Positions 9,840-21,900 of a stretch of DNA of 64,000 nucleotides are shown piece after piece. The stretch is taken from the NCBI GenBank assembly GCA_004802705.1, contig SGPL01000104.1, positions 1 through 64,000 on the forward strand, given 5' to 3'. The notes under the pieces are model-generated. The model was not told where the DNA came from. It saw nothing but the letters and a program-made list of their open reading frames with translations, and did not search any database. The stretch is from Bondarzewia mesenterica. Taxonomy: Eukaryota; Basidiomycota; Agaricomycetes; Russulales; Bondarzewiaceae. Positions within the stretch are counted from its first letter, which is position 1, and each line of letters opens with the position of its first letter. The position numbers were made by a program, and so were the translations under genes.

Positions 9840-11892
9840 ATGAAGTCCTTGATCTATCTCGTTGCTCTCGCTTGCGCTGTTGCTGCTCTTCCGCCCTCTC
9901 AGCTCCCATTGCTTGTCGATGATGACTTGCGCGTAGATACCCTGCCTACCACCCATGACGGGTTTGATTTGGATCTGAACAACCTCAGATTGGTACAATT
10001 AGAGGGGCAGTCGCCAATCTGGATGACCGAATTGGAGAAGGTATGTTTAGATATTTTAGCCATTCATTATCCGCTCTCACCAAGAGTCGCCAGATCCATG
10101 CTAAAGCCAAGGGTGTCAAGTTCTTCGACATGTAAGGCCTTCGGTTTTGATCGTTTGAACAAGCAACCGTTAATATTTTCATGTTCTGCTATCCAGCACT
10201 GAAGCGCAAGATCTGGGCCGTTTTGCCTCTTTGCGAGAAAAGAAGACGTGTATGTTCTCGTTGTCCTCCGCGAACAATTCTTTCGAACCTTGTGCACTTA
10301 GCATACCCGACTCCCAACGCCACTGCACAGGTCAAGGGCGTTCTCAAGACGCTCTCGACCGAGGGACCTCAAGAGAACCTGAAGAAGCTGACCAGCTTCC
10401 GGACTAGATGTATATGTCTTTTGTCTTCTGGCGTTTAGTTGCTGACCAAGTTCACAGATTACCGCAGTGACGTAACTATATTTTCTTTTCGTCCAGACTA
10501 GTTGATTGAAATCGCACTCGTCCTTCACAGACTGGACGCCAAAGCCAACAATGGCTGTCCTCAAGAATTTCTGAGGTCCTTCACTGCTTCATTCGTCAAC
10601 GCATTTAGTGACTTCATAAGTTACCCAGATCACAGCAACGTATGCTTCTCCAAGCCTTCGAAACCTTATAACGCAGACGGAGTTTACCCATTCTTGGGGG
10701 CAGAACTCGATTGTAAGTAATCGTACTTCTGTCTTCAACTTCAATCAGTGCTGGGCTGAGTGAGGCAGATTGTACGAATCAACGGTTCTGCCCCTACAGA
10801 CGATGGCGTCGTGATCATAGGCGCCCATCAAGACAGGTAAGAATTTTGTTAGGCTTTAGTTTCTCTGTACTGAGCCCCATAAGCACCAACATGTGGCCAT
10901 TTTTACCTGCGCCTGGTGAGCGGAGAACCTTGTTCAGTTCAATGAGCATAGTCTTAGGTACCGATTTGATTCACATAGGGGCTGACGACGATGGATCTGG
11001 CACGGTCACCATCCTCGAATCCTATCGTGCTTTAATTGCTTCGGAGTTCCGTCCCGTTCAGCACGTTGAATTTCATTGGTATTCTGCCGAGGTATTCCGT
11101 TTGCCACTGCATTTGTAGCATGTTTAGATCTTCTTCCTTGTCTAGGAAGGCGGTCTTCTTGGATCGCAGGCGGTAGCCAAAGATTATGAGGCACGATTAG
11201 TGAATGCTCTCGCTATGAGTCAGGTGATTCGCCTCACTACCGCCGGTACTTTTGCTCGTGCTAATGGATAGCAGTTTGACATGACAGCATGGGTCAGGCA
11301 AGGAACGCAGGAGGAAGTGGGGATTATCACCGATTACGTGGATCCGAGGTCAATTAAAAAATTGAACCTCAACTCAGAGGCGCTGATCATGTTCTTCGCA
11401 GCCTGACCAACTTCAATAAGCAACTTGTAAACGCGTACTTGGACATCCCTTACGTTGAGACCAAGTGCGGATATGCATGCAGCGATCAGTGAGTCCCATG
11501 CTTCTTGTTCTTTCCATGCACATGTTCAGGTGCATTCCCCGCAGTGCCTCGTGGGGCAAGGCTGGATACCCCAGTTCATTCACTATCGGTGAGTATATTA
11601 GAATGGGTGTCGGGCAACGGACTGAATATTCGATTCTTCCAGAGAGTACGTTTGAAAATTCAAACAAGGTATGTGGATCGCTTCGTGGCTAGTCAGGTGA
11701 TAGATGACTTGACGTACTTAACACTTATCAGAACATTCATTCTACCAACGAGTAAGAAACGCTATTCATCTTATCTTGCGGCTTGCATGCTGATTGTAGA
11801 CTATTCAATGCAGTCGCATCGATATCTCCGAGGAGTTCAGCTTCTCTCACATGTTAGAATTCTCCAAGCTGGCGGTCGCGTTTTGCAATTGA
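9840..11892 (+). CDS. secreted leucine aminopeptidase, peptidase family M28, C-terminal frameshift
   Basis: Seventeen exons: 9840-10040, 10094-10131, 10197-10249, 10302-10409, 10458-10471, 10531-10575, 10629-10712, 10769-10836, 10884-10915, 10979-11091, 11146-11223, 11275-11348, 11402-11488, 11545-11588, 11643-11668, 11732-11751 and 11814-11892. All phases agree; 387 aa. A signal peptide ([17 protein letters not shown]) precedes a prodomain. The co-catalytic zinc site is complete: His and Asp ([14 protein letters not shown]), the Glu pair (YSAEEGGLLGS), Asp (SQFDMTAW) and His (NIHSTND). [16 protein letters not shown] supplies the usual Cys pair. The ORF ends at TGA 11890-11892 after VAFCN. 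One T fewer in the T4 run at 11881-11884 restores the standard ending [14 protein letters not shown]. Secreted exopeptidase for nitrogen scavenging. Confidence 0.92.
10458..10471 (+). other. 14-nt micro-exon of the M28 gene
   Basis: Needed to join FRTR to TGRQSQQW: it contributes the YYRSD segment typical of M28 leucine aminopeptidases. Flanked by a CAG acceptor and a GTAACT donor. Confidence 0.75.
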
Positions 11893-12004
11893 GCTGGGAG
11901 GCTGGACGAAGAGCGATTAACTCTGTACTTCCCTTTGGCCTCCCAGTTAATCTCTAGATTCGCAGCATGTCTAGCAATGTCTTCGATCTGTTGGCTAGTA
12001 TATG

Positions 12005-14535
12005 CTAGTATATGCTGCGTTTGCTGTTCCTATCGAAAATAGCGACACTATTCGCGCTGTAAGCCACCACGTCCAGGCCAGAAAAGATGGTGTGGGCAAC
12101 TGGCTTCGAGTCCTGTACTACACCCGCGAGTTTCATGACGGGTTTCTAACCAACATTTGGGATGACTGTTGTAAAAAAAATCGAAATGAACACAAGACTT
12201 CGCTCACCTGTGGGCTCCGGAAATCCCAAAGTCTGACCATTCCATTTCGATAGCCTCGAGCGAAGTAACTCAGGTAGCCACTACCCCTGGCATGTCGATA
12301 ATCTGCCTTATCGTCATATTCGTTATAGCATCGGTAGCCAAAACTGATGGGAGGCTCTCGGTCGAGACCACTTTGACGAAGATCATATATTTGCACTTGT
12401 CGGTTGAGATGTTCGATCTTGTCAAGCGTTGTCAGTGCTTTTTCGCGTTATTCTGAGAGGAGATGTAAAACTCACTTCAAGCAGTATCACATTTGGATCA
12501 TCGGCAGAGACGTGAATGTGGAACACCCTGTTGGACATCTTGACTGTGCTAGTCCGACCGGGCGACTGAAGCATGGATGTCGAAATTTTTTTGCCTGCCG
12601 CAGATAAGAGACTTCTGTTAATGGGATGGTAAGCCAGTGCAACCACTTCGCCGGTATGTTCGATTTTGTTGAGTTTCTGCGGACACCGTGCGTGATAGCC
12701 TGTACCCTGGGACTTGACGGACCACAGGTAAACAAAGCCATCATAACCCCCGGAAGCGAACCTGAACTCCGAGTCGCCGCCATCGATGGAAGCCAAGGCA
12801 GTAATGCCTCTATTTCTCCTGGCAAGGCCATTGCTCTCGCGCACCATGCTATGAGCTTGTACGTCAAGATCGATTCGCCAAGGTTTTCTGGCCTAAGATT
12901 ATGTAAGCCACATCTTTGTCAAACACGCAGAAGGTTACTTACCGTCTTTATGGGGGGGACCAGAGATATTTGCGAAGGTCCATGTGTGTCCCCATTAAAT
13001 GCATATCCAACAATTGCAGTATTTTGGATGATGATCGCGTCCTGCACGTTACGAACATTGATGTCTTCTGGTTCAGCCGGCTGCGAGTATTCCGATATTT
13101 TAAAACTGACAGGTAGTAGACTGAGCTTATGCATAATGTTCGCGTTGAGGGATGAATTGAACATACTAGTATGGCTTAGAAGGATTAGGTCGATGAATAA
13201 ACTGTAACTCAGAACGTAAACTGACGGCCATCATAGGTGCAGAGGGATCTGAAGGGGCTAAGAGCCGCCTCGCGCGCGCAAACCTCCCTCGAGGCATTGG
13301 CACAATCTGATCCGGAGAAACACTGGACGATGGGTCAATCTTTGCCCTTTTGGGGGGGTTAGCAGAAGAGCGCTGGACTGTCGGCCGCGTCCGCTTTGTC
13401 CTGCAAGTAAAAAGGGTCACAAATTCAGCTGATATACTCCATAAGAGAATTGGCTGGCTTACAATGAGCTTGGTGACTGCCGAGTAGCTGTTTCTCGATT
13501 CAGAATTTTTTGTTCGTGCCGGCCAAAATCTTCCCATTCTTCAGACTCAGACGATTCATCGGAAGAAGTATCGAAGCTGTCATGCGTAGACTTGTCCGAG
13601 AGTGCTGGAGAATGCTTCCGCTGTGGGTGCTCTTCACGTTCCTCATCCAAATGTGCCACCGAATTCCGGTCACCTTGCACTGAGCCCACGTCGTTATGTT
13701 CTACGTGGGAGACGATATCGCCCTGATGTTCATCATCCGATGATACGATCATATCGACTTCGCCATCGACATCGACATTGATACCGGCAGGGCTGTTACA
13801 GACAGGGGCATCGCTTGTAACGTGATGCGCAGAGGAAGGCACGACAGAAGATGTATCAATTCCTGCACCTTTCTCAAGTCAGACTTCGGTGCGAGTCAGA
13901 ACAGGATATCTTTCTACCTTTGTCATTATGTGAACCGCTTGGATCGGCAGTTCCTTCATGGGCAAATTCATCGAGTTCAATGCATGCAGGAGGGACAACT
14001 GGATCTCGAAGCGGAGGTATTTTCTCGTAAAAAATGTACTCGATATTCCCATCGAACTGGTAACTCAAGGGCCTGTCTCTAACGGAGAAGTCCAATAGCC
14101 TTCCTAATGTTAGATTGTCATGAAGTTCAGCTCATTGGAAGTATACATACCACTCGATAGTAATTCCATCACCACTACGCCTTAGGTTACGATCAGCCAG
14201 CAAGAAATAGCCCTGCTGGCCACTCACAATACTTGGATTTTGCGCTCCGGATCAACCATTCGTCCCTGACTTGCAAGGTGCTGGGCAGCGCGCAATACGG
14301 CGGATCGTATGCAATTATGGTACGCCTGACCTCCCAATAGCAGAGTTCCGAAATCTGCAGGCAAACTGATGCGGTGGACACCACGCGTTGCTGATTTCTC
14401 TCCGTTGATTAATGCGATATCTGGAGGCGGGCTCTTCGTTTCGGACCTGAGCTTTTCATCTTCTGGTCCTTGGTATGAAGAGGTACGTGTTGTTATTTTA
14501 AGTGAGGAGCGACCAGAACAGTTCAGCGTGTTCAT
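12005..14535 (-). CDS. WD40-repeat protein A (divergent partner of protein B)
   Basis: Exons 14535-14228, 14180-14151, 14099-13918, 13862-13463, 13400-13167, 13105-12943, 12892-12476, 12417-12208, probably 12165-12151, and 12112-12005; about 688 aa. The N-terminal half is low-complexity, with an acidic Ser-rich run (DTSSDESSESEEWEDF) and a basic KRTRP/PPKRAKID stretch that could be a nuclear signal. The C-terminal half has WD units: FASGGYDGFVYLWSVK, HTGEVVALAYHP and FARGYRNGMVRLWDFRSP. Block order and splice positions match protein B, including a gene-specific ...LLE| exon end before the final WD units. I do not recognise an orthologue; nuclear scaffold is a guess. The first ATG and the 15-nt exon are the weakest parts. 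Confidence 0.7.
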
Positions 14536-14674
14536 AGAAGTGACCAGGTTCGACCTTGCCAGGGCATGACTCGCGTGCCGATTCCAATGACCGGCAACTG
14601 CCGGCGGCCGCCGTCCGTCCCAACTTGTCAATGTATCCTTTACACTGCCATACAGTTGCAATTCTCAACTTTTC
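14536..14674. promoter_or_regulatory. 139 bp shared promoter of the WD40 pair
   Basis: Only 139 bp separate the proposed ATGs of two divergent paralogues, so transcription start sites must be close or overlapping. Confidence 0.45.
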
Positions 14675-17569
14675 ATGGCGGAAGACTTACAACCGAACGA
14701 AGCTCGCCTTGCTCGCAAGGGAAATACCCGCGTCCCTCTCGTTCGCATAGTCAAACCCACCACTCGACATGCACGAGGTTCTTTCATTCATGATTCCAGG
14801 GGAGACTTTAATTCTAGAGGTGGAATTGCTCCTAGAGGATTGTTCTCGCGCGAGCACTTTACTCTCCAAAATCCGCCATCCAATCAGTCATTCACGCCGC
14901 ACATGGATATGCTTTCAAACACCTCAGGCGTCCAACCAAACACATCCTTGCATTTACGCGACGTGCCAATGAAACGGCCCTGGTTCTCATCCGGTCCTGA
15001 GTCTAATAGCTTCAAGCGGTCCCGCTCAGATATCCAATTTCGACCTGCTGGCCAACTTGTGGTATCAGTTCCAGAAAGGGTGCAGCAGAGTGGAAAGCAA
15101 GGTTCATCGGCGCTAGGAGAGATAAATATCGACCTTCCTCCCCAATGCCGGAAAGGAGTCGAGAATTGTCATCAGGCTCTGCGAGGCTGGATTCAGCGCA
15201 AGACGTCACATTTGCAGCAGGAAAGAAGCGTGTCTATTGTGCGACATCATATCTTTGATAACTTCGTTCGTTTCGTCTTCGTCAACCGTGGGCTGCCAGA
15301 ATCTCCCAATCTATCTGTATATTGTGAGCAAAACATCTTCCTGCTTTTGCTTCACTTACAACCTACGTTCAGGCAACCCTTCTCCCGTAATACCTCCGAC
15401 ACGTATGCTTCCCGACAAGGTGAGTTAAGAACACTGCACTTTTACGACCTGATCTGCATGTTTCATCTTGCTGGAACTGAGGTGCTTTTCAAGGTATTGC
15501 CATATCACAGAAACACGGGTGAAAGTCCGATCAATCGACTACCACTTATCAGCTTCGACGGTACCTAACGTTTTATCATGCTCGCCACAGATGACCTCGC
15601 GTTCTAACATCCCATTCAGGGGATGACACTCCTTCAACCAGTCGTTCTCCATCATTATCAACGCAGGCATCTCCGTCTCGGGACTTCGTGAAGCCCGAAC
15701 CTCCACCAACTCTGAGGAGAAACCCTTCGCATACTATTCCGTTGTCCAGACCCAAGATTCTCAATCTTCAAACAGGTTGGTACCTACATCAGTATGGTGG
15801 TATAGCCTCTTTGATAGCCCTTCAGGAAGGTCGCACGATAATCCTGTAAACATTACCGAAAGACCGGCACAGTTTGATTTTGCTATTACGAAAGGCATAT
15901 TGTCGGATGTGGTGCCCTCTCAGACTCAGATACACAAGCCTGCCCCGGATTTCTATCATCAATTTAGGTTCTCGACAGGCCTCCTGACGATACAACCAAC
16001 GCGCGCCGGTGGTTCCAAAACACCAGGAGCGAATAACCATTATGATACACCGCACGTATTAGTTCAACCTCGCACACCGGTTGTTCTGCAGACGAGTGCC
16101 CAATTCGCACAGCAGGTTCCACCGCCTTCTCCAATGTCTCCACCGCCTTCCGGTCGAGACGTTCCTTCCATTGCATCTTCTTCAGCTCCCAGGATTTATT
16201 CCCTATCCTCCAATGTCGATGGTGGCCAAGCGTCAAGGTTTGGCTTGGAACGATCTTCAGACATTGATATGCGTTCATCTGAACCTCAAGTCCGATATGA
16301 AGTAGACAATGTCATCAGATTGCCAAAAGATCGTCACGATAAACCTAGACGGTTGCTGCCTAACCCAGAGGGCAATGTTGTGCTAAGTGCCTCCCTGCAT
16401 GGATTCGTCTATGGCATCACAAGCACATCCCGGAGGTAAGTCAGACACGATACCGCTCATTTTCCATGAAGTTACGTTTTTCACTACCTGTGGGCATGCT
16501 GCTTTCACGTGCTGTTGTAGGCAGAGCGGCATCATAAAAAACTCAATGACACCGTCACAAGAGCTCATCGATGATGCGTGTTTAGTTTCGCACCCGCTTG
16601 GTTCATGCATTGTCCTCGGCCATGCGCGGGATAACCAGCAGATTTCTTTGGTACCCTTGTCCAGTCTGGTGAGTTCATAGATCTGTTTTTGTTAAAATTA
16701 TTCAGCCATAAGCAGTCCCAGTCGAAGTCCCTCAGTGTGCCGCACACTGGCGAGACGCGAGGCGGCATTAGCGCGGTTTGTGCCATGATGCATCCGCTCA
16801 TGTTCGCAAGTGGCGGACACGACCACCTTGTCCATCTCTGGTCTATAAAAGAAGATTCTTATATCGCCTCCGCGTCACGACTCTCGATCAAGCACACGTC
16901 TATCGTGCAAGACATCCTTCCACTTCACGACACAAGCCGCAAATTAATGACCGCTAGTGCGGACTGCTCCGTTCATTTGTGGGATTTGTCCTCAGAACGA
17001 ATCGTGAACACGGTGAAGACATCCAATTCAGTCTACCATGCACACAACGCACCGTTGCCGTACTGCGTTTTGCTTGAGGTATCTACCGGTTTTGATGCTG
17101 GTGGGTAGCGGGCATGTGGTTAAACGTTTCTCTTTGTAGGTTGCACATCGTGAGTTGCAATTTGAGTTGCGGGATTATCGGATGGTTCCGCAGACATCAG
17201 TGCAGAGGTTCGGATATGAGATTTCAAAGTTGCATGGCAGATTCATTCGAGGTCAGTGCCATATTCTCTTCTGAAGGATTATCTCGCCGTGTCTGATACA
17301 CGCCGGTCCATCAGGCGATGTCAATGCCTATCAATTTGCCTGTGGAGGTAGAGATGGTTGTGTGCGCTTGTGGGACGTACGGAATCCTAAGGCACAGTTG
17401 GAAAATGTGGGTCTTATTGTTTGCAAGGTTCTAATGAATGAACTTGAATCGTTTCCAGGTGCCTGTCTTCCAAGAGCAGAAGGTGGTGCATGTTTTGTTT
17501 CACCAGTCATGCCTCGTCGCCGCATCTGAGAACAATCAGATCGCTTTCATCCGTAGCATTGACCGTTAG
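14675..17569 (+). CDS. WD40-repeat protein B (paralogue of protein A)
   Basis: Exons 14675-15323, 15373-15419, 15482 or 15494-15560, 15620-15775, 15826-16435, 16521-16668, 16713-17078, 17140-17251, 17315-17406 and 17459-17569; about 785-789 aa. The N-terminal 450 residues are disordered, with an FKRSRS basic patch and Ser/Pro-rich runs (QQVPPPSPMSPPPS). The C-terminal WD40 part has FASGGHDHLVHLWSIKED, LMTASADCSVHLWDLSSE and FACGGRDGCVRLWDVRNPK, ending AFIRSIDR. It shares with protein A the SN(R/S)V(F/Y)H...LLE block just before an intron, and the last WD unit with an (R/S)P boundary. No named family recognised. Confidence 0.75.
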
Positions 17570-17966
17570 TTGACCCTGGACCGGGGGAGAGATCTTTGAC
17601 TTGTAGCTTCGCGAACACGCAATGACCCTAACCTGATTATTGGGTTTCCTGCGCAATGATCTGTCTGACTGTCATAAACTCTGTCCAGTCAAACGCCTCT
17701 CCAAGTGCTCCGGTAATTATGTCGCAATCCTTGAGAATGTAAAAGATTTTATTCCACATAAACATTGCCGTGGCTGTGTCGAAGAGCACAGCTAGTAGTG
17801 AGAGGTGTCATGGGTCTCTAAGCATCGAAAGCCGGCTGCATCCGACTTGACTCCCCTCTACCGTACGTGAACATTGTAGCTGTTAGAGCTGTCTGCATCG
17901 TGAGTTCAATTGGTGACCAGCAGCTTGTCAGGATTTGCTGATTCGAATTTGTTAGATTGATATACA
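17570..17966. other. intergenic region between plus-strand genes
   Basis: 3' end of WD40 gene B and promoter of the small membrane-protein gene. No other signal. Confidence 0.5.
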
Positions 17967-18583
17967 ATGTCATCTGCGCACGCTCAACGAGTTCGCAGAC
18001 GTGAAGAAGTAGAGAAGGCTTACGACCTGCAAGTTAGGGCTGGCGTTGCGGTTTGTGACGAACTGCGCATCAATTTGAGGTCATCGCATTAAGACCACTT
18101 TCATTTTTTGTTTCTGTAGGGCGCTGCGAAGTATGGCACACTCGGAATCGGCCTTGCAGCGTTGACACATCATACATGGCCTCTCTTTCGGTGCGCTCAT
18201 CATCCTTGAAGGTCGTGTGGAGCAACATTCAATATCTTCTCTCATTGACCCAGACGGCAAACCCTCGCATTCAAGGGTTTCCTTGTATCATTTTGTAAGT
18301 TCTGTACTAGCAATTCATTTTGCGTGTGGCAGTATTCAAGCATCGTGCTATCGCTTGTCGGATCGCAGTCACCATCTATGGTCTTGTAACGGCCGCTGAC
18401 CGGGCGCTGCTGTCGCATGAAAACAAGCAGCGACTGGAGGAGACTGACTTGCGACGCGAGGCTCGTATTGACTTGGCACGGCGTGGAATGGTGGCCACAG
18501 AAACCGAGATATCCAAGTGGAAGGCGGAGAGAGAGAGGGTGACGCGAGAAAAAGAATCAGATACTCAGCAGTCATCAGAATAA
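17967..18583 (+). CDS. small two-span membrane protein, possibly Rcf2/HIG1-like
   Basis: Exons 17967-18032, 18120-18190, 18254-18294 and 18369-18583; 130 aa. Seen: a basic amphipathic N terminus (QRVRRREEVEKAYDLQ), hydrophobic segment 1 (GTLGIGLAALTHHTWPLF), the link RRQTLAFKGF, hydrophobic segment 2 (LVSFFTIYGLVTAAD), and a long charged helical tail with LARRGMVATETEISKWKAER. The TLxFKxFLV...GLVxAAD hairpin resembles the membrane hairpin of fungal Rcf2-like respiratory supercomplex factors. That link is from memory and unconfirmed. The last splice acceptor (18367-18368) was chosen because it gives the conserved FTIYGLV block. Confidence 0.62.
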
Positions 18584-18958
18584 ACCACGATATTCTTCCT
18601 TCAGAATCCTGTTTGGGATTACTTCATTATTGACCGTCGGCGGGACTAGAACTTCAATACTAACCCGGTGGTATGAAACAGATAATATTAAACAATGTCC
18701 ATTTGTCAAGGGTTGCGTCTACAACTATATTCTGTTTGCATGTACGTGCATATCAAATGACCGAAAGAAAGTGAGAGAGCAAGTGTGCAAAGACTGACAA
18801 CTGAGAACTAAGTCCAACAATGAATCAATGGATGACAAGACACGACAGAAATTGATAGGCTAGGGACGGACGGAACAATAATGCAAGTGCAAGAGAAAAC
18901 CGGAGTTGCTAAAAAAACGAAACAGAATGCCCACATCGGGATTAACGGACAACCGAAA
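18584..18958. other. convergent intergenic region
   Basis: 3' flanks of the small membrane protein gene (+) and the Fic1-like gene (-). A/T-rich; no coding signal. Confidence 0.5.
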
Positions 18959-21605
18959 TCAATGGCTACCCTGTTGTCGGTAGACCTGCATCTCGCCAGG
19001 CAAAGGTAACCACTGCGACTGTGGCAGCGACGCCGTTATTTGGGCCGGAGGTCTCGGAGGTGGACCGGGGTAGAAACCGTGGCTTTGATTCCCGAGGCTA
19101 CTTGGAGGGGGTAGCTGAGTCTGATACTGAAAATTTGAACCTAAAGACAACGAAGGGGGCAAAGGCGGTGGTGGGATAGGTTTGAACACAGGTTGCTGCT
19201 GTGCGCTTTGCGGTGGTTGGGGCAAAGGAAGGCTTTGACGACCGGAGACTGCCCGTATGTGCCCTTGAGATGGAGGAGTACATGCCGACGGTGAAAGAGA
19301 CGTAGGATTTGGCGACGCAGGAGGTATATACGAGTGGTTTGACGACATGGATGACAATTGCGAGGGTTGAGAGGGTAATGGAGGGGGGGGAGGAATATGA
19401 TTGTAAGACTGGGAGGGTGCAAAACCGTTGCTCCCTGGTTGAGGAGGGCTGTAAGAGCCGGGATACAAAGAACCTGGTGGGCCTGGCGGAGCAGGCAAAG
19501 GGACTGACGGGCCTGGAGAATTTGGCAAAGGGCCTGGTAGGCCTGGCGGAGTAGGCAAAAGAGTATGCTGTTGACCAGCTGGCAAACCATGACCATGAAC
19601 TGGAGAAGAAAATTGACCGTGGCTTGAAGAGGGCTGTGGAGTCTGTCCATATTGCGGCTGAGAGTGAGTTGGCAACTGTCCATATCCCTTCTGATTGACT
19701 ATGGACAGTTGAGGTTGTCCGTAACCGTGCGGTTGTTGCGGCAATGGCCTTGACCCTGGAGGCTGAGACACACCGGGTATAGAGGGTTGCTGGTGCTCGT
19801 GGGGTAGAGGAGTGGGAGGGCTATAACCCTGATGAGATGGCGGCGGCGCTGAATGCGAATGCATTGGCACGGGGAAAGCAGGGTTAGGTAGGGGCGGAAG
19901 GTATTGTCCAGGAGCAGCAGATGCGGGAAGGGACGACGCAGGGGAAGACGGCGCATATCCCTGATAATTTGTGTACGCCGGTTGGTGAGAGGGACCTGGC
20001 TGCGATTGTTGAAATGTGCTAGAAGAAGGCATGGGCGACATGGGCGACATATACGCCGATGGCATTGCATCTTGCGTCGAAATTGGTGTATATTTCGATG
20101 ACATAGACGGGTACAAAGGCGCGGAGGCGTAGCCAGATGCAGGTGCTGGGGTAGCTCCAGACAGGGGTGCCAAGCCCGAAGATTCGGACATGTGCGACGG
20201 GAAGGGAAGAGACGCAAATCCAGATGGTTCTGAGGTCGAAGACACGGGCGTGAAGCCCGTTGATGTAGTTGGTATACTGTACCTTGGACCGCGGTGTTGG
20301 TGAGGGCTATGGGATAGCGAGGGAGCTCGATGGCTAGGTTCGTACGGCGCCTGATAGCTCAACTGGGAAGTATAAGATTGACTTGATGAAGACGAGTTCA
20401 AGTGATATCTCTGTCCCTGTGGCGTCTCGGGTCGATCATGAATATGTGCCGTTCCTTCAGACCAAGAGCCTGGTTCTGATCCCTGATGATTGGGCGAAGG
20501 TGTCGAAGAAAGAGAATACCCAACAGAAGCTGGTCGAGTAACATGCCCATTCTGGATTGGCTGTTCATTCTGCCATAAGCGGATGGAACACTTGATGAAA
20601 ATATGCTGCTTACAGGATAGCTTTCTCTTTTTCCTCTTGGCTCTGATATTCCAAGGGCGCCAAATTCGCTGGCCATCTGTTCCGCAGGCGATATGTATGG
20701 AGGTCTACCTCTCACGGTTTGTTCGTAAGGTGGCACATATAGATCAATATGTGCCTGCGAAGTGGACGGCCTCAGAGACGTTGGAAGTGAGTCCCATCGA
20801 GGCTCCTCAGAAATTACGCTGCCAGATAGCGAAGAGGAACGAGACGGTCTAGATTGTCCAGATGCGTCGCCGGCTGGTATGAAGGACCCAGGACCGCCAT
20901 ATTGCTTGCCGATCTTGCTGGGCTTTGGCGTGGTCTTCTTCTCTGGAGGCCTCTCCTATGTGGAAGATGATCAACTACAATGGTGAGACCCCGCATCAAG
21001 CAAAATGAGGCGTACATTCGACCAGAATGTCAACTCCAGATAGACCTCTCCACAGTACTTGTCTTTATTGCTAAGGGTGAACCATTCTGCATGGACTATG
21101 TCAAAGGAGGGTTCACATGTCTAGAATCGGATGCAATCACGTACCGTCTGTCTCTCCCTTCGTCAAGACTTCTGTTAGATCCACCGTCGCCTCACCGATG
21201 AGATCAGGCTCCCTCGGATCATCCGCGAAGCATGCAATAGCCATGCTCTTTGAGCCCTTAATCTTCTTTGTAGATCGACCGTTCTTAGGAGGAGGGGGAG
21301 GAGGAGTACTGTCAGCACTTTGCACCAGTTCATCTTCAACATCCTCGTAGATCGTGAATCGAATCTCTTCGTCCCATTCTGGATGCTGGCCACCACGCTT
21401 TATAGCCTTAGTTCTCCGTTTCTCCCCATTCAGTGCCACAGCACAATAGGGGTCTTGCTTTCCGATATGTCTTTTATTGGGTAAATTTCGCTGGAAACAC
21501 CGCAAGTTAATAACAGCACTGTACAAGACGGACCAGAGTCCTTACAGCCTTCAGAATCACAGCAATAAGAGTGCCAATTTCACGGGAAACGGAACCGGAA
21601 GACAT
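18959..21605 (-). CDS. C2-domain, proline-rich cytokinesis protein (Fic1/Inn1-like)
   Basis: Exons 21605-21546, 21490-21145, 21086-21016, 20955-20614 and 20560-18959; 806 aa. Residues 1-160 form a C2 domain: EIGTLIAVILKARNLPNK, GKQDPYCAVAL, HPEWDEEIRFTIYED, DLIGEATVDLTEVL and WFTLSNKDKYCGEVYLELTF. A PPPPPPK insert interrupts one loop. The remaining 640 residues are Ser/Pro/Gln-rich with many PxxP and poly-Pro runs. This is the layout of S. pombe Fic1 and S. cerevisiae Inn1, where the C2 domain drives primary septum formation and the PxxP tail binds SH3 proteins (Cdc15/Hof1, Cyk3). An intron hidden inside an open frame (20561-20613) is needed to keep the Ser/Pro-rich frame. Confidence 0.85.
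19475..19560 (-). repeat. degenerate tandem repeat in the Fic1-like gene
   Basis: Roughly 20-nt units containing ggcctgg and ggcaaa recur across this interval and encode alternating PGP/PLP units (PGLPGPLPNSPGPSVPLPAP). A replication-slippage product within the proline-rich tail. Confidence 0.6.
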
Positions 21606-21900
21606 GGATTAACACTCGTTGTGAAAGAACAGAAGCAAGGGTACAGCCTCTGTGCGGCTGGCATCTAGGGCGTGAGCGAGGCCTCTAGTAAGTCTGTGAC
21701 CGCCAAGTGGCCGACAAACAACTCATCTTAATGGGGATGCATCATGTGACCTTGGGCCAGAAGTACACTGAATACAGGGTTAGGGCCACAACTTAACTCG
21801 GACTCATGGCAAACTCATGGCATACAATTTCACCCGCACATGCCTACTAGACTACATATGTACGCCGCCGCCGCCAATCACCCCTCCTAGATCGCCGTGA

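Noticed and set aside
10298..10720. M28 aminopeptidase as a decayed pseudogene
   Set aside because: The stops lie in introns; all 17 exons join in phase and the zinc ligands are intact. Only the last residues are affected.
11985..12012. tatatgctag direct repeat as a target-site duplication
   Set aside because: Only two adjacent 10-nt copies with no element between them.
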